From Sphingomonas hengshuiensis (GTDB lineage Bacteria; Pseudomonadota; Alphaproteobacteria; Sphingomonadales; Sphingomonadaceae), in contig NZ_CP010836.1 of NCBI RefSeq assembly GCF_000935025.1, positions 372,001 to 436,000 on the forward strand: a stretch of 64,000 bases of DNA. Reading direction: 5' to 3'. The stretch's first letter is position 1. Each line of letters opens with the position of its first letter. Of the stretch, positions 9,257-17,171 are shown one piece after another. A program made the position numbers and the translations under genes. The notes under the pieces are model-generated. The model saw nothing but the letters and a program-made list of their open reading frames with translations, ran no database searches and had not been told where the DNA came from.

Positions 9257-10708
9257 ATGGGCGGCACAGGCGTCGTCGACCGGTTTCTCGAGGTCTTCAC
9301 CTCGTATATCGATTCAGGATTCGGCCTGCTTCAGGGCGAAGTGGCGTTCCTCGCAACCACGCTGATCGTCATCGACGTGACGCTCGCGGCGTTGTTCTGG
9401 AGCTTCGGCGAAGGCGACGACATCATCGCCCGGCTGGTCAAGAAAACGCTCTTCGTCGGCATCTTTGCCTACATCATCGGCAACTGGAACATGCTCGCGC
9501 GGATAGTCTTCGAGAGCTTTGCCGGCCTTGGCCTCAAAGCCTCCGGCACGGGGTTCACGACCGCGGAGCTTCTGCAGCCCGGCCGCGTCGCCCAGGTTGG
9601 TCTCGACGCAGGGCGTCCCATCCTCGACTCGATCACCGGGCTGATGGGCTACATCAGCATTTTCGAGAACTTCATCCAGATCGTCATCCTGCTGTTCGCC
9701 TGGGTGATCGTCCTCCTCGCCTTCTTCGTGCTGGCCGTGCAGCTGTTCGTGACGCTTATCGAGTTCAAGCTGACCGTGCTGTGCGGGTTCGTGCTGATCC
9801 CGTTTGGTCTGTTCGGGAAGACCACGTTCATGGCCGAACGCGTGCTCGGCAACGTCGTCTCCTCGGGCATAAAGGTTCTGGTGCCCGCAGTGATCGTCGG
9901 CATCGGCTCGACGCTCTTCTCAGAATTCACCGACGCGATCGGCAACGCGCAGCCGACGATCGAGGACGCCATGGCGATCGTGCTGGGCGCGCTATGCCTT
10001 CTTGGCCTGGGAACATTCGGCCCCGGCATCGCCAGCGGCATCGTCTCCGGAGGCCCGCAGCTCGGCGCAGGCGCGGCGGCCGCCACCGCACTCGCCGCGG
10101 GCGGCGCGATCGCAGCCGGCGCGGCTGCCGGGGGCACCGCGCTCGGTGCTACCGGCGGTGCGCTCGCGGGTGCAGGACGAACCGTCAGCACCGCGACCAG
10201 CGCTTATCGTTCTGGAGCGGCAGGTAAGTCGGGCATGTCCGGTGTCGCATCGGGTCTTGGCAATGTCGGGCGCACCGCCGCCAGCAGCGCCCTGTCGCCG
10301 CTCCGGCGTACAACCGGCGGTTCCTCCAGTGGCTCTGCGGCAACCGGCGGCGGTTCCGGCGATAGCGGCGGCAGCAATACCGGTCCTGCACCGGCTCCGG
10401 CAACAGTCGAGCGGGACTCGGGTGGCGTTCCTAAGCCCCAGACCCGCCCCGGCCCGGTTGAGCGCGATAGCGGAGGGGCACCGCTTCCCCAGGCCGAAGC
10501 GGGAGAGCCGTCGCCCGCTGCCCCGGAGGCGTCATCGGACGCGGCGCCGCCTGCACTCGATGCCCCCCGTAGCGAACCACCCGCCTGGGCCAAGTCGATG
10601 CGCCGACACCAAGCAATCGTCCACGGCGCCAGTGTTGCCACCCACACATTGCGCGGCGGCGACAGCAGCGGGTCCGGCGCTTCCATCAGCGTGACCGACA
10701 AGGAGTGA
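9257..10708 (+). CDS. trbL: Conjugal transfer membrane protein TrbL (VirB6-like)
   Basis: Polytopic inner-membrane channel component, 483 residues. The N-terminal 300 residues hold several hydrophobic segments and the family's GGTGVVDRFLEVFTSYIDSG opening. The C-terminal 180 residues are low-complexity Gly/Ala/Ser/Pro-rich sequence containing two related blocks (VERDSGGVPKPQ and VERDSGGAPLPQ), as TrbL tails often do. The 4-base gap to trbF supports one operon. Confidence 0.9.
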   Translation: MGGTGVVDRFLEVFTSYIDSGFGLLQGEVAFLATTLIVIDVTLAALFWSFGEGDDIIARLVKKTLFVGIFAYIIGNWNMLARIVFESFAGLGLKASGTGFTTAELLQPGRVAQVGLDAGRPILDSITGLMGYISIFENFIQIVILLFAWVIVLLAFFVLAVQLFVTLIEFKLTVLCGFVLIPFGLFGKTTFMAERVLGNVVSSGIKVLVPAVIVGIGSTLFSEFTDAIGNAQPTIEDAMAIVLGALCLLGLGTFGPGIASGIVSGGPQLGAGAAAATALAAGGAIAAGAAAGGTALGATGGALAGAGRTVSTATSAYRSGAAGKSGMSGVASGLGNVGRTAASSALSPLRRTTGGSSSGSAATGGGSGDSGGSNTGPAPAPATVERDSGGVPKPQTRPGPVERDSGGAPLPQAEAGEPSPAAPEASSDAAPPALDAPRSEPPAWAKSMRRHQAIVHGASVATHTLRGGDSSGSGASISVTDKE

Positions 10709-10712
10709 ATAT

Positions 10713-11396
10713 ATGTTTCGACGATCGACCGTGCGCTACGGCGCTACCCCAGAACCCGAGACGCCCTATCAGCGGGCCGGGCAGGCCTGGGACGACCGCA
10801 TCGGCTCCGGCCGCGTGCAGGCCCGCAACTGGCGCCTCGCCTGCTTCGCCGCACTCGCCCTGCTGGCACTGTCCATCGCCGGCCTGATCGGCATGGCGAT
10901 GCGCGGCTCGATCACCCCCTGGATCGTCCAGGTCGATAAGATGGGCGAAGCGCAGGCCGTAGCGCCCGCCGACGCGGACTATCATCCGAGCGATCCGCAA
11001 ATCGCGTATCACCTGGCGCGCTTCATCGAGAATTTCCGGGGCATTCCGGCCGACCCGGTCGTGCTGCGCCAAAACTGGCTGCGGGCCTATGACTTCACGA
11101 CCGCCAAGGGTGCCCTCGCACTCAACGACTATGCCCGCAGCAACGACCCCTTCGCGCAGGTCGGCAAATTCCAGGTCGCGGTCGATATCTCCAGCGTGAT
11201 CCGCGCCTCCGATAGCAGCTTCCGCATCTCGTGGATCGAACGGCGTTACCAGGACGGCAGCCTCGCCGCGACCGAGCGCTGGTCGGCGATCGCGACGATC
11301 GTGATCCAGACTCCGCGTACCCCCGAGGCGCTCCGCAAGAATCCCCTCGGCGTATTCGTCAGCGCCCTCAACTGGTCAAAGGAGCTCACGCAATGA
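10713..11396 (+). CDS. trbF: Conjugal transfer protein TrbF (VirB8-like)
   Basis: Bitopic inner-membrane protein of 227 residues: a short cytoplasmic part with the TrbF signature (ETPYQRAGQAWDDRIGS), one membrane helix (LACFAALALLALSIAGLIG) and a periplasmic VirB8-fold domain. VirB8-like proteins nucleate the periplasmic part of the channel. Full length and apparently intact. Its TGA overlaps an ATG at 11393 in the layout expected for trbG, but that frame is broken. Confidence 0.92.
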   Translation: MFRRSTVRYGATPEPETPYQRAGQAWDDRIGSGRVQARNWRLACFAALALLALSIAGLIGMAMRGSITPWIVQVDKMGEAQAVAPADADYHPSDPQIAYHLARFIENFRGIPADPVVLRQNWLRAYDFTTAKGALALNDYARSNDPFAQVGKFQVAVDISSVIRASDSSFRISWIERRYQDGSLAATERWSAIATIVIQTPRTPEALRKNPLGVFVSALNWSKELTQ

Positions 11397-11406
11397 CCCC
11401 CACCCT

Positions 11407-11583
11407 ATGGCAATCCTGCCGGCCCTGGCGACGCTCGCTGCCTTGCCGCTTGCTGCGTGCAGCGCATCCCACGCGCAGACTGTACCGCTGCGGGCCGCGA
11501 GCATTGAGCGGAATGCAACGTCGCTGATGCCGCCGCTTTCGGAATCGATGAGAAGAACCATGGAGCGTACCCTCTCGGATTGA
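11407..11583 (+). pseudogene. trbG: Truncated trbG remnant (lipoprotein-like N-terminus)
   Basis: Right after trbF, a 58-residue frame begins MAILPALATLAALPLAACSA, a lipoprotein-type signal with LAAC lipobox, and stops at 11581. TrbG (VirB9-like, outer-membrane core) normally follows trbF and starts this way. An ATG overlapping the trbF stop (11393) reaches the same text only after a frame change, probably in the CCCCC run near 11397. The remaining roughly 250 residues, and trbI, are gone. Confidence 0.5.
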
Positions 11584-11643
11584 TGAGGGGGCCAGCATCC
11601 GCTTCGGGGCTAGCGCGCGGTATTCCCAGAAATGGGGATAGCG

Positions 11644-12393
11644 TCAGTGTTTCAAAATGTCGGAAAAGCTGATCAAACCGTCGAACAGGGCGCGAACCGC
11701 GAGCATGGCACGCTTTTGGACACCATAGCGTTCGCGCGCATGCTTCAAATGCTGAATGACGGTCTCGTGGCTGACGCCGAGGATGACAGCGATTTCCCAA
11801 TCGGTCTTTCCGCGCGCCGCCCAGAGCACGCAATCGCGCTGACGATCGGTGAGAATGGCGGCGTGGTCGATGGACATATCTCGAACACCGGAAAGGCGGC
11901 GAGCTGCTTCGAACGCGAACCCGCCGACCAACTGGCAAACACCGTGAAATTCCTCCGGGAAGGGTTTGCCTGCATCGACCGCGAATGAGCAAGAGCCCAG
12001 GATCTCACCTGGAACGCTTGCCGGGATCGTGAAGCCCTCGCCGATGCCGACCAAATAGGCCCGATCGAGCACGCAACGGTCGTCGGGTGTCAGCTTAATC
12101 ATGCCAGGCACAGCGGCCCATGGAAATCCGAAGCTGGCTTTGTGGCAAGCACGATGGATTGGATCAGATCGGCCTAGTTCGTTCTGGTCAAACCATTCTT
12201 CCCATCTCGAGGGGTAGTTGTGCAGCCGTATGGCCGGAACACCGTCGCGCCCGAAATTGATGTGATGTGTGAGGGCGAAATATCGCACTCCCATTGCTTC
12301 GCAACTTTGCAGGAGGGAAGCCCGCAGGGCATCGGCCGTCGTCGCGACCTTCGCATTCTGAACGAACAACTCCGCAATCGCCAAACGTGGCAT
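11644..12393 (-). CDS. LuxR-family quorum-sensing-type regulator (TraR-like), solo
   Basis: A 249-residue transcription regulator with an N-terminal acyl-homoserine-lactone-binding domain and a C-terminal LuxR helix-turn-helix. Aligned by eye on TraR numbering, W57, D70, P71 and W85 are kept in RWEEWFDQNELGRSDP and FGFPWA, and Y61 is Phe. The DNA-binding part is LTDRQRDCVLWAARGKTDWE, then IAVILGVSHETVIQHLKHA. ATG 12393 follows a CAGGG site; a GTG two codons earlier is possible. No luxI-type synthase is in the window, so it is a solo receptor here. Its place at the end of a trb cluster fits control of conjugation, as TraR does on Ti plasmids. Confidence 0.85.
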   Translation of the reverse strand: MPRLAIAELFVQNAKVATTADALRASLLQSCEAMGVRYFALTHHINFGRDGVPAIRLHNYPSRWEEWFDQNELGRSDPIHRACHKASFGFPWAAVPGMIKLTPDDRCVLDRAYLVGIGEGFTIPASVPGEILGSCSFAVDAGKPFPEEFHGVCQLVGGFAFEAARRLSGVRDMSIDHAAILTDRQRDCVLWAARGKTDWEIAVILGVSHETVIQHLKHARERYGVQKRAMLAVRALFDGLISFSDILKH

Positions 12394-12399
12394 ACGCAC

Positions 12400-12846
12400 C
12401 CTGGCCGCCTCGGACTGCGGACCTCAACCCGCATATTCCATAGAACGCCTTACTAGGGCCCGTGGCTGGACAACTTCTCAAGGTAGCCGCCAGAGCGAAT
12501 TTGCTATCCTAATATTCTAGCAAAAACATCGGGTTGTCAAAATTGGCAGGCAATTCGACTAGGCCTCGTTATGGGCAAAACGAAGTCAATTTTGAAATAA
12601 TCATTCGGAATGAGGCTCCGCAGTCGATCTCTCCCCAGGGGATCTGACGCGAACGGTGTTTGCGCGGCGACCTTAGCGTCACCAGCCCTACGACATGCGC
12701 CGACTCGGATCCAAGACGCGCGATTCAAACCGGCGGAGGAACAATAGCTGGGGTGCGCGTCTTAGGGGCCAGTCTCGCAATCTGTGAGAATTTGGTGAGA
12801 ATGGAAAAGTGGCGGACGCGATTCCGGTGCTAAGTCATTGAAAAGA
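12400..12846. other. Gene-free stretch between luxR and tRNA-Arg
   Basis: About 450 bases, visibly more AT-rich than the core genes (for example around 12500-12610). No convincing reading frame, repeat or RNA was seen. It would hold the boundary of an integrated element if the tRNA was the attachment site. Confidence 0.4.
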
Positions 12847-12923
<77 letters not shown>

Positions 12924-13013
12924 CTGGAAAAGCGCGCCTAGCAAAGCCGGGCGGGCTGCGCCAGTGCGTTTGCGCAGGTTCCGACGGTTTCGCCGCCCGA
13001 ACTCGTGCCCCGC

Positions 13014-13391
13014 TCATTTCTTCGCGAGCGTCACCGGCTGGAAAGGGCCCAGCCCGCACGAGGCGCCGGGCTGGATGCCGGGGGCGTTGAGCACGGTGAT
13101 GATATCGACCGAACACAGGTCGCCGGTCGAGGTCTTGTGCAGGAAGCGCCGCTCGAAATCGAGGCCGGGGCATTTGCCGCCGTCCAGCGTATTGCGATAC
13201 ACTTTGCCGCCGCGGGTGACGAAATCGATCGTCTGGCCGTCGCGGACGATCGATTCGCGGACGTCGGTCAGCCGCAGGCAGCTCACCGGCTTGCCCGCCG
13301 GGGTTGCTTCGGGAACGGTGTCGCGGCGCTGGCCGGCAGTGCCGGGGGCGGCGGCGAGGAGCAGGGCGGAAGCGGCGAGCAGCAGGCGCAT
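13014..13391 (-). CDS. DUF6491-type secreted protein
   Basis: A 125-residue exported protein of unknown function, typical of Sphingomonadales. It has a signal peptide (MRLLLAASALLLAAAPGTAG), then CLRLTDVRESIVRDGQTIDF, RGGKVYRNTL, a cysteine in GGKCPGL, LCSVDIITVL and GASCGLGPFQPV near the end. The four cysteines (one in each block) could form two disulphides in the periplasm. ATG 13391 lies 14 bases after the nth stop, so it is probably the last gene of the dapB-nth unit. Confidence 0.8.
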   Translation of the reverse strand: MRLLLAASALLLAAAPGTAGQRRDTVPEATPAGKPVSCLRLTDVRESIVRDGQTIDFVTRGGKVYRNTLDGGKCPGLDFERRFLHKTSTGDLCSVDIITVLNAPGIQPGASCGLGPFQPVTLAKK

Positions 13392-13405
13392 GGTTCGGTC
13401 CTCTA

Positions 13406-14074
13406 TCACGCGGCGCCGGACGGGGCCTTGCGGTCGCGCGGCGCGGGGGTCTTTGGCTTGAACGCACAGAGATCGGCGACGACGCATCGCCAGCACTCCG
13501 GCGTGCGAGCCTTGCACACATATCGCCCGTGCAGGATTAACCAGTGATGAGCGTGCAGGCGAAAGGGCTGGGGCACCGCCTTTTCCAGCTTCAGCTCGAC
13601 CGCCAGCGGCGTCTTGCCGCGCGCAAGCCCCGTGCGGTTGCCCAGCCGGAACAGATGCGTGTCGACCGCGAAGGTCTCCGCGCCGAACGCGACGTTCATC
13701 ACCACATTCGCCGTCTTGCGCCCGACCCCCGGCAGCGCCTCCAGCGCGTCGCGATCCGCCGGCACCTGCCCGCCATGGTCGCGCACCAGCGCCTCGGACA
13801 GCGCGATGACGTTCTTCGCCTTGGTGTTGAACAGCCCGATCGTCTTGATGTGCTGCTTGAGGCCCTCCTCGCCCAGCGCGACCATCTTTTCGGGCGTGTC
13901 GACGTCGGCAAACAGCCGCCGCGTCGCCTTGTTCACCCCCGCGTCGGTCGCCTGCGCGGACAGCACCACCGCGACGAGCAGCGTATAGTCGTTGACCGAT
14001 TCCAGCTCGGTCTCCGGGTGCGGGTTTTCCGCCGCCAGCCGGGAGAAGAAGTCGACGACCTGCGCCTTGTTCAA
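13406..14074 (-). CDS. nth: Endonuclease III
   Basis: DNA glycosylase/AP lyase for oxidised pyrimidines in base-excision repair, 222 residues. The helix-hairpin-helix LPGVGRKTA puts the catalytic Lys at residue 120, and VDTH the Asp at 138, the same numbers as in E. coli Nth. The C-terminal cluster motif C-x6-C-x2-C-x5-C (CKARTPECWRC then VVADLC) would hold a [4Fe-4S] cluster. The start is taken as TTG 14074, which overlaps the dapB TGA (TTGA) and gives the normal N-terminus; an in-frame upstream start would add 18 residues read from dapB sequence. Confidence 0.95.
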   Translation of the reverse strand: MNKAQVVDFFSRLAAENPHPETELESVNDYTLLVAVVLSAQATDAGVNKATRRLFADVDTPEKMVALGEEGLKQHIKTIGLFNTKAKNVIALSEALVRDHGGQVPADRDALEALPGVGRKTANVVMNVAFGAETFAVDTHLFRLGNRTGLARGKTPLAVELKLEKAVPQPFRLHAHHWLILHGRYVCKARTPECWRCVVADLCAFKPKTPAPRDRKAPSGAA

Positions 14075-14799
14075 ATGCCGAGCACCTGGTCCATCGCATA
14101 GCGCCCCGGCTGCTGCCCCGCGAGCCACAGCGCCGCCTGCACCGCGCCGCGGGCGAAGATCGCGCGGTCGTCGGCGCGGTGGGTCAGCTCGATCCGCTCG
14201 CCCGCGGTCGCGAAGACGACGGTGTGATCGCCGACCACCGATCCGCCGCGCAGCGACGCCAGCCCGATCGTCCCCGATGCGCGCGCACCGGTCAGCCCCG
14301 CGCGATCGGTCACCGCCGCCTCGGCCAGCGTCGTGCCGATTCCCTCGGCCGCCGCCTCGCCCAGCATCTGTGCGGTGCCCGAGGGGGCATCTACCTTGTT
14401 GCGGTGGTGCATCTCGACGATCTCGATGTCCCAGTCGGGCCCCAGCCGCGCCGCCGCATCGCGCACCAGCCGCGCGAGCAGCCCGACGCCCATCGAGGTA
14501 TTGCCCGTCTGGAGCACCGCGACGTCGCGCGCCGCCGCATCGATCAGCGCGTGGTGCCGCGCCTGCAGCCCGGTGGTGCCGATCACGATCGGCGTCTTGA
14601 ACGCGCGCGCCGCGGCCAGATGCGCCTCCAGCGCCGCGGGCGCGGAGAAATCGACCAGCACGTCGGACTTGCGCGCGAGGTCGGCGGGATCGTCGCCGAC
14701 ATCCGCTCCGCCCGCGAGTTGCGCGCCAAGGCCGGGTGCGAGTTCCGCGATGGCCATGCCCATGCGGCCCATGCTGCCGAAGATTCCGATGCTCGTCAT
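14071..14799 (-). CDS. dapB: 4-hydroxy-tetrahydrodipicolinate reductase
   Basis: NAD(P)H-dependent step of lysine and meso-diaminopimelate synthesis in the cytoplasm; 242 residues, normal length. The dinucleotide-binding loop is MTSIGIFGSMGRMG, and the catalytic region is EMHHRNKVDAPSGTA, with the conserved His-His, Lys and the DAPSGT loop. ATG 14799 begins the Rossmann strand. Its stop overlaps the TTG start of nth, so nth is probably translated by coupling. Confidence 0.95.
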   Translation of the reverse strand: MTSIGIFGSMGRMGMAIAELAPGLGAQLAGGADVGDDPADLARKSDVLVDFSAPAALEAHLAAARAFKTPIVIGTTGLQARHHALIDAAARDVAVLQTGNTSMGVGLLARLVRDAAARLGPDWDIEIVEMHHRNKVDAPSGTAQMLGEAAAEGIGTTLAEAAVTDRAGLTGARASGTIGLASLRGGSVVGDHTVVFATAGERIELTHRADDRAIFARGAVQAALWLAGQQPGRYAMDQVLGI

Positions 14800-14898
14800 G
14801 GGCGCGTCTCTTGCACGGGCAGGGCGCGAAGGAACAGGGGCTATTTCACCGTTCCGGGCGTTTGCGAAAGGACGCGCGGCGGGGGATAAGGAGAGGGC

Positions 14899-15390
14899 AT
14901 GACCGACATTCACAACATCGTCATCCTTACCGGCGCGGGCGTCTCCGCCGAGTCCGGCGTCGCCACCTTTCGCGGCCCCGGCGGGCTTTGGGAGGGGCAC
15001 CGAGTCGAGGATGTCTGCACGCCCGAGGCGCTGGCGCACGACCCCGCGCTGGTCCACGCCTTTTACGACGCGCGCCGCGCGAAGCTGGGCGAGGTGCAGC
15101 CCAACCCTGCGCACCATGCGCTCGCGCGGCTCGATGCCGAATGGCCGGGCGAGCTGCTGCTGGTGACGCAGAATGTCGATGATCTCCACGAACGCGCGGG
15201 GTCGACGCGGCTGCTCCACATGCATGGCGAGTTGAAGTCGGCGCTCTGCGCGGCGTGCGGGGTGCGCGAGCCCTGGGCCGACGCGCTGCCGCCCGAGAGC
15301 GAATGCCCCATGTGTGGACGGCTCTCCGTTGGCAAGGGTTTGCGAGCGGATGCACTTGGTGGTCGGTGCGGCCATGTGTCCGGCCTTTGA
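14899..15390 (+). pseudogene. cobB: cobB (NAD-dependent deacylase), 5' part, cut by an IS
   Basis: Sirtuin-family protein deacylase. The first 139 residues are normal: the NAD-binding GAGVSAESGVATFRGPGGLW, the TQNVDDLHERAG motif, the catalytic His in HMHGE, and zinc cysteines in CAACG and ECPMC. At 15315 the frame runs into an IS1111-type element and ends after foreign codons at 15390. The rest of the gene resumes at 16671. The fragment lacks the C-terminal Rossmann strands and should be inactive. Confidence 0.93.
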
Positions 15391-15568
15391 TGCGGCTGTC
15401 GTTGCCGCTGGCCATAATGCCTTCCGCGGACCGGATCCCTGATCAATTGCTCGCACTCGGGGTGCGGGGGCGTAGTAGGGTGGTCTGATCCGGCGGTGTC
15501 GACCGGCTTTCGTGCAATAGCTCCTTTGCCCTTTCCAACCTCGCAGCGCAGCCTTCAGCCGCGCAGTC
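15328..15568 (-). ncRNA. Candidate bridge RNA / seekRNA region of the IS1111-type element
   Basis: In the IS1111 subgroup the guide RNA is encoded downstream of the transposase gene, which is this stretch. It contains two short exact copies of the insertion junctions: CCATGTGT (15372-15379) equals 15308-15315, covering the left target flank plus the first element base, and ATCAATTGC (15442-15450) equals 16663-16671, covering the right element end plus the first flank base. The location is established knowledge for the subgroup; the RNA itself is inferred. Confidence 0.5.
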
Positions 15569-16594
15569 TCATGCGGCGACGGCCATCGGCTCGCGATAGC
15601 GTTCTCCGTGCATCATCATGGCCCATGCAATCCGGGCGTTCTTGTTCGCCAGTGCGATAGCAGCAACCTTTGGCTTGCGGCGCTCGATCAGGCGGACGAG
15701 CCAGGTCCGGCGCGTGCTCTGCATTGCGCGTCGGATCACGGCCATGGCGCCTGCGAACAGCATCTGCCGCAGATAGCGATTGCCGGCCTTGGTGATGGAC
15801 CCCAGCCGCTCCTTGCCGCCGGATGAGTTTTGCCGTGGCACCAAGCCCATCCACGCTGCCATGTTGCGGCCGCACCGGAAGACCGACGGGTCGGGCACGC
15901 ATGCTATCAGTGCTGACGCCACCAGCGGCCCGATGCCGGGTACTTCCATGAGACGACGACCAAGCTCCGTCGAACGGGCCAGGCCGAGGACCTGGCGATC
16001 ATTCTCGAGGATCTGCTGCTTCACCAGCTTCCATTGGGCAACGAGCATCTGCAGACACTGACGCGCTGCTGCAGGGAGACGCGCATCGGCCGCATCGTCG
16101 ATGACCTCGAGCAGCCGGTCGACGCCACGGCGCCCAACCGGTGCGACGATCCCGAACTCCGCCATGTGCGCACGAATGGCATTGGTGAGCATCACCAGCT
16201 GACGGTTGAGCATCAGGCGCACCTTGTGCAGCATCATCGCGCTTTGCTCCTCGGGCGCTTTCGGCGCAACGAAACGCATGGTGGGGCGAGTCACTGCCTC
16301 TGCGATCGCCTCGGCATCGGCCATGTCGTTCTTCTGGCGCTTCACATAGGGCTTCACATATTGGGCAGGCATCAGCCGCACCTCATGGCCAAATTTGGCG
16401 ATCTCGCGAGCCCAATAATGTGACGTCGCGCAGGCCTCGATCCCGACCAGACAGGGCGGCAGCTTTTCGAAGAACGGCAGCAACCGCGCCCGCGTCAGCC
16501 GCTTCTGCAGAATGGTTGTGCCGGCTTCATCCAGCCCATGCAGCTGGAAGACCGACTTCGCGATGTCCAATCCGATCACATGTACGTTCGCCAT
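15569..16594 (-). CDS. IS110-family transposase (IS1111 subgroup)
   Basis: A 341-residue recombinase that moves the element through a circular form. The RuvC-like DEDD domain opens with HVIGLDIAKSVFQLHG (first Asp), followed by GIEACA and KNDMADAEAIAEA. The C-terminal Transposase_20 domain has LMEVPGIGPLVASALIA, AAWMGLVPRQNSSGGKE (with the Ser nucleophile region) and ITKAGNRYLRQML. Apparently intact, so the element may still be mobile. Confidence 0.96.
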   Translation of the reverse strand: MANVHVIGLDIAKSVFQLHGLDEAGTTILQKRLTRARLLPFFEKLPPCLVGIEACATSHYWAREIAKFGHEVRLMPAQYVKPYVKRQKNDMADAEAIAEAVTRPTMRFVAPKAPEEQSAMMLHKVRLMLNRQLVMLTNAIRAHMAEFGIVAPVGRRGVDRLLEVIDDAADARLPAAARQCLQMLVAQWKLVKQQILENDRQVLGLARSTELGRRLMEVPGIGPLVASALIACVPDPSVFRCGRNMAAWMGLVPRQNSSGGKERLGSITKAGNRYLRQMLFAGAMAVIRRAMQSTRRTWLVRLIERRKPKVAAIALANKNARIAWAMMMHGERYREPMAVAA

Positions 16595-16670
16595 GGCACT
16601 TCTCCTCCATTCGACCGGAGCAGATTAGATCGACTCCGCGGTGATGGAGAGCCGTCCACGGCATCAATTG

Positions 16671-16953
16671 CGGGATGCTGGCGCTGCGCCCCGACATCGT
16701 GTTCTTTGGCGAGATGCCGTACCAGATGGAGCGGATCGAGGCGGCGCTGGCGCAGGCCGATCTGTTCGTGTCGATCGGCACCTCGGGCGCGGTCTATCCC
16801 GCGGCGGGCTTCGTCCAGACGGCGCGGCATCACGGCGCGGCAACGCTGGAGATCAATCTCGATCCGTCGCAGGGGAGTGCGTGGTTCGGCGAGAGCCGGA
16901 TGGGGCCGGCGGGGGTACTGGTGCCAGCGTGGGTGGACGAGATGCTGGGGTGA
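16671..16953 (+). pseudogene. cobB: cobB, 3' part after the IS
   Basis: Continues the sirtuin frame: GMLALRPDIVFFGEMPYQME, then the NAD-binding VSIGTSGAVYPAAGF and EINLDPS, ending with WVDEMLG and a TGA. It matches the missing C-terminal Rossmann part of the fragment starting at 14899. It has no proper start and would be silent unless the IS excises. Confidence 0.92.
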
Positions 16954-16970
16954 TACCTCACCAATATCCC

Positions 16971-17124
16971 CGTCACGCTGAACTTGTTTCAGGGTCCAAG
17001 GTGCCACAAGGGAATATAGTGCATGTTGCGCGGTGTGTTCGCGCGAGCCTGTGTTCCCCGAACACAGGCTTGGCCTGCCGGGGGCAGGCCAAAGCGCGAA
17101 CACTGAAACAAGTTCAGCATGACG
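16971..17124. repeat. Dispersed palindromic repeat, long-loop copy
   Basis: The arms CGTCACGCTGAACTTGTTTC (16971 on) and its near-complement ending in ATGACG (17103-17124) pair over about 22 bases with one mismatch. The loop contains a smaller hairpin (CCTGTGTTC/GAACACAGG and GGCCTGCC/GGCAGGCC). Related copies are at 18189-18277, 31101-31192 and, split by an IS, 54233-55455. It lies between cobB and the convergent LOG gene, so it may also end transcription. Confidence 0.85.
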
Positions 17125-17171
17125 GTGTAGAGTAAAGTGCAAGTATCGACAGACGCTTGCCCTATATGCTT

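Larger units (their letters stand above)
15315..16670 (-). mobile_element. IS110-family element, IS1111 type, inserted in cobB
   Basis: The limits come from splicing cobB: codons for ECPMC join directly to GMLALRPDIV if bases 15315-16670 (about 1356) are removed. Inside are 12-base perfect inverted repeats GGACGGCTCTCC (15316-15327) and GGAGAGCCGTCC (16646-16657), one base from one end and 13 from the other. Such subterminal repeats define the IS1111 subgroup. The transposase runs on the minus strand with about 250 non-coding bases after it. No target duplication is seen, as expected for the family. Confidence 0.88.

Noticed and set aside
12537..12728. A 63-codon minus-strand frame next to tRNA-Arg
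   Set aside because: No ribosome site, no recognisable composition, and it lies in AT-richer DNA where chance frames of this size are common.
13014..14099. A 361-codon open frame on the minus strand covering nth and the DUF6491 gene
   Set aside because: Its first two thirds read as Ala/Gly/Arg-rich nonsense, the shadow of nth in another frame. Only the last 125 codons (from ATG 13391) look like protein.
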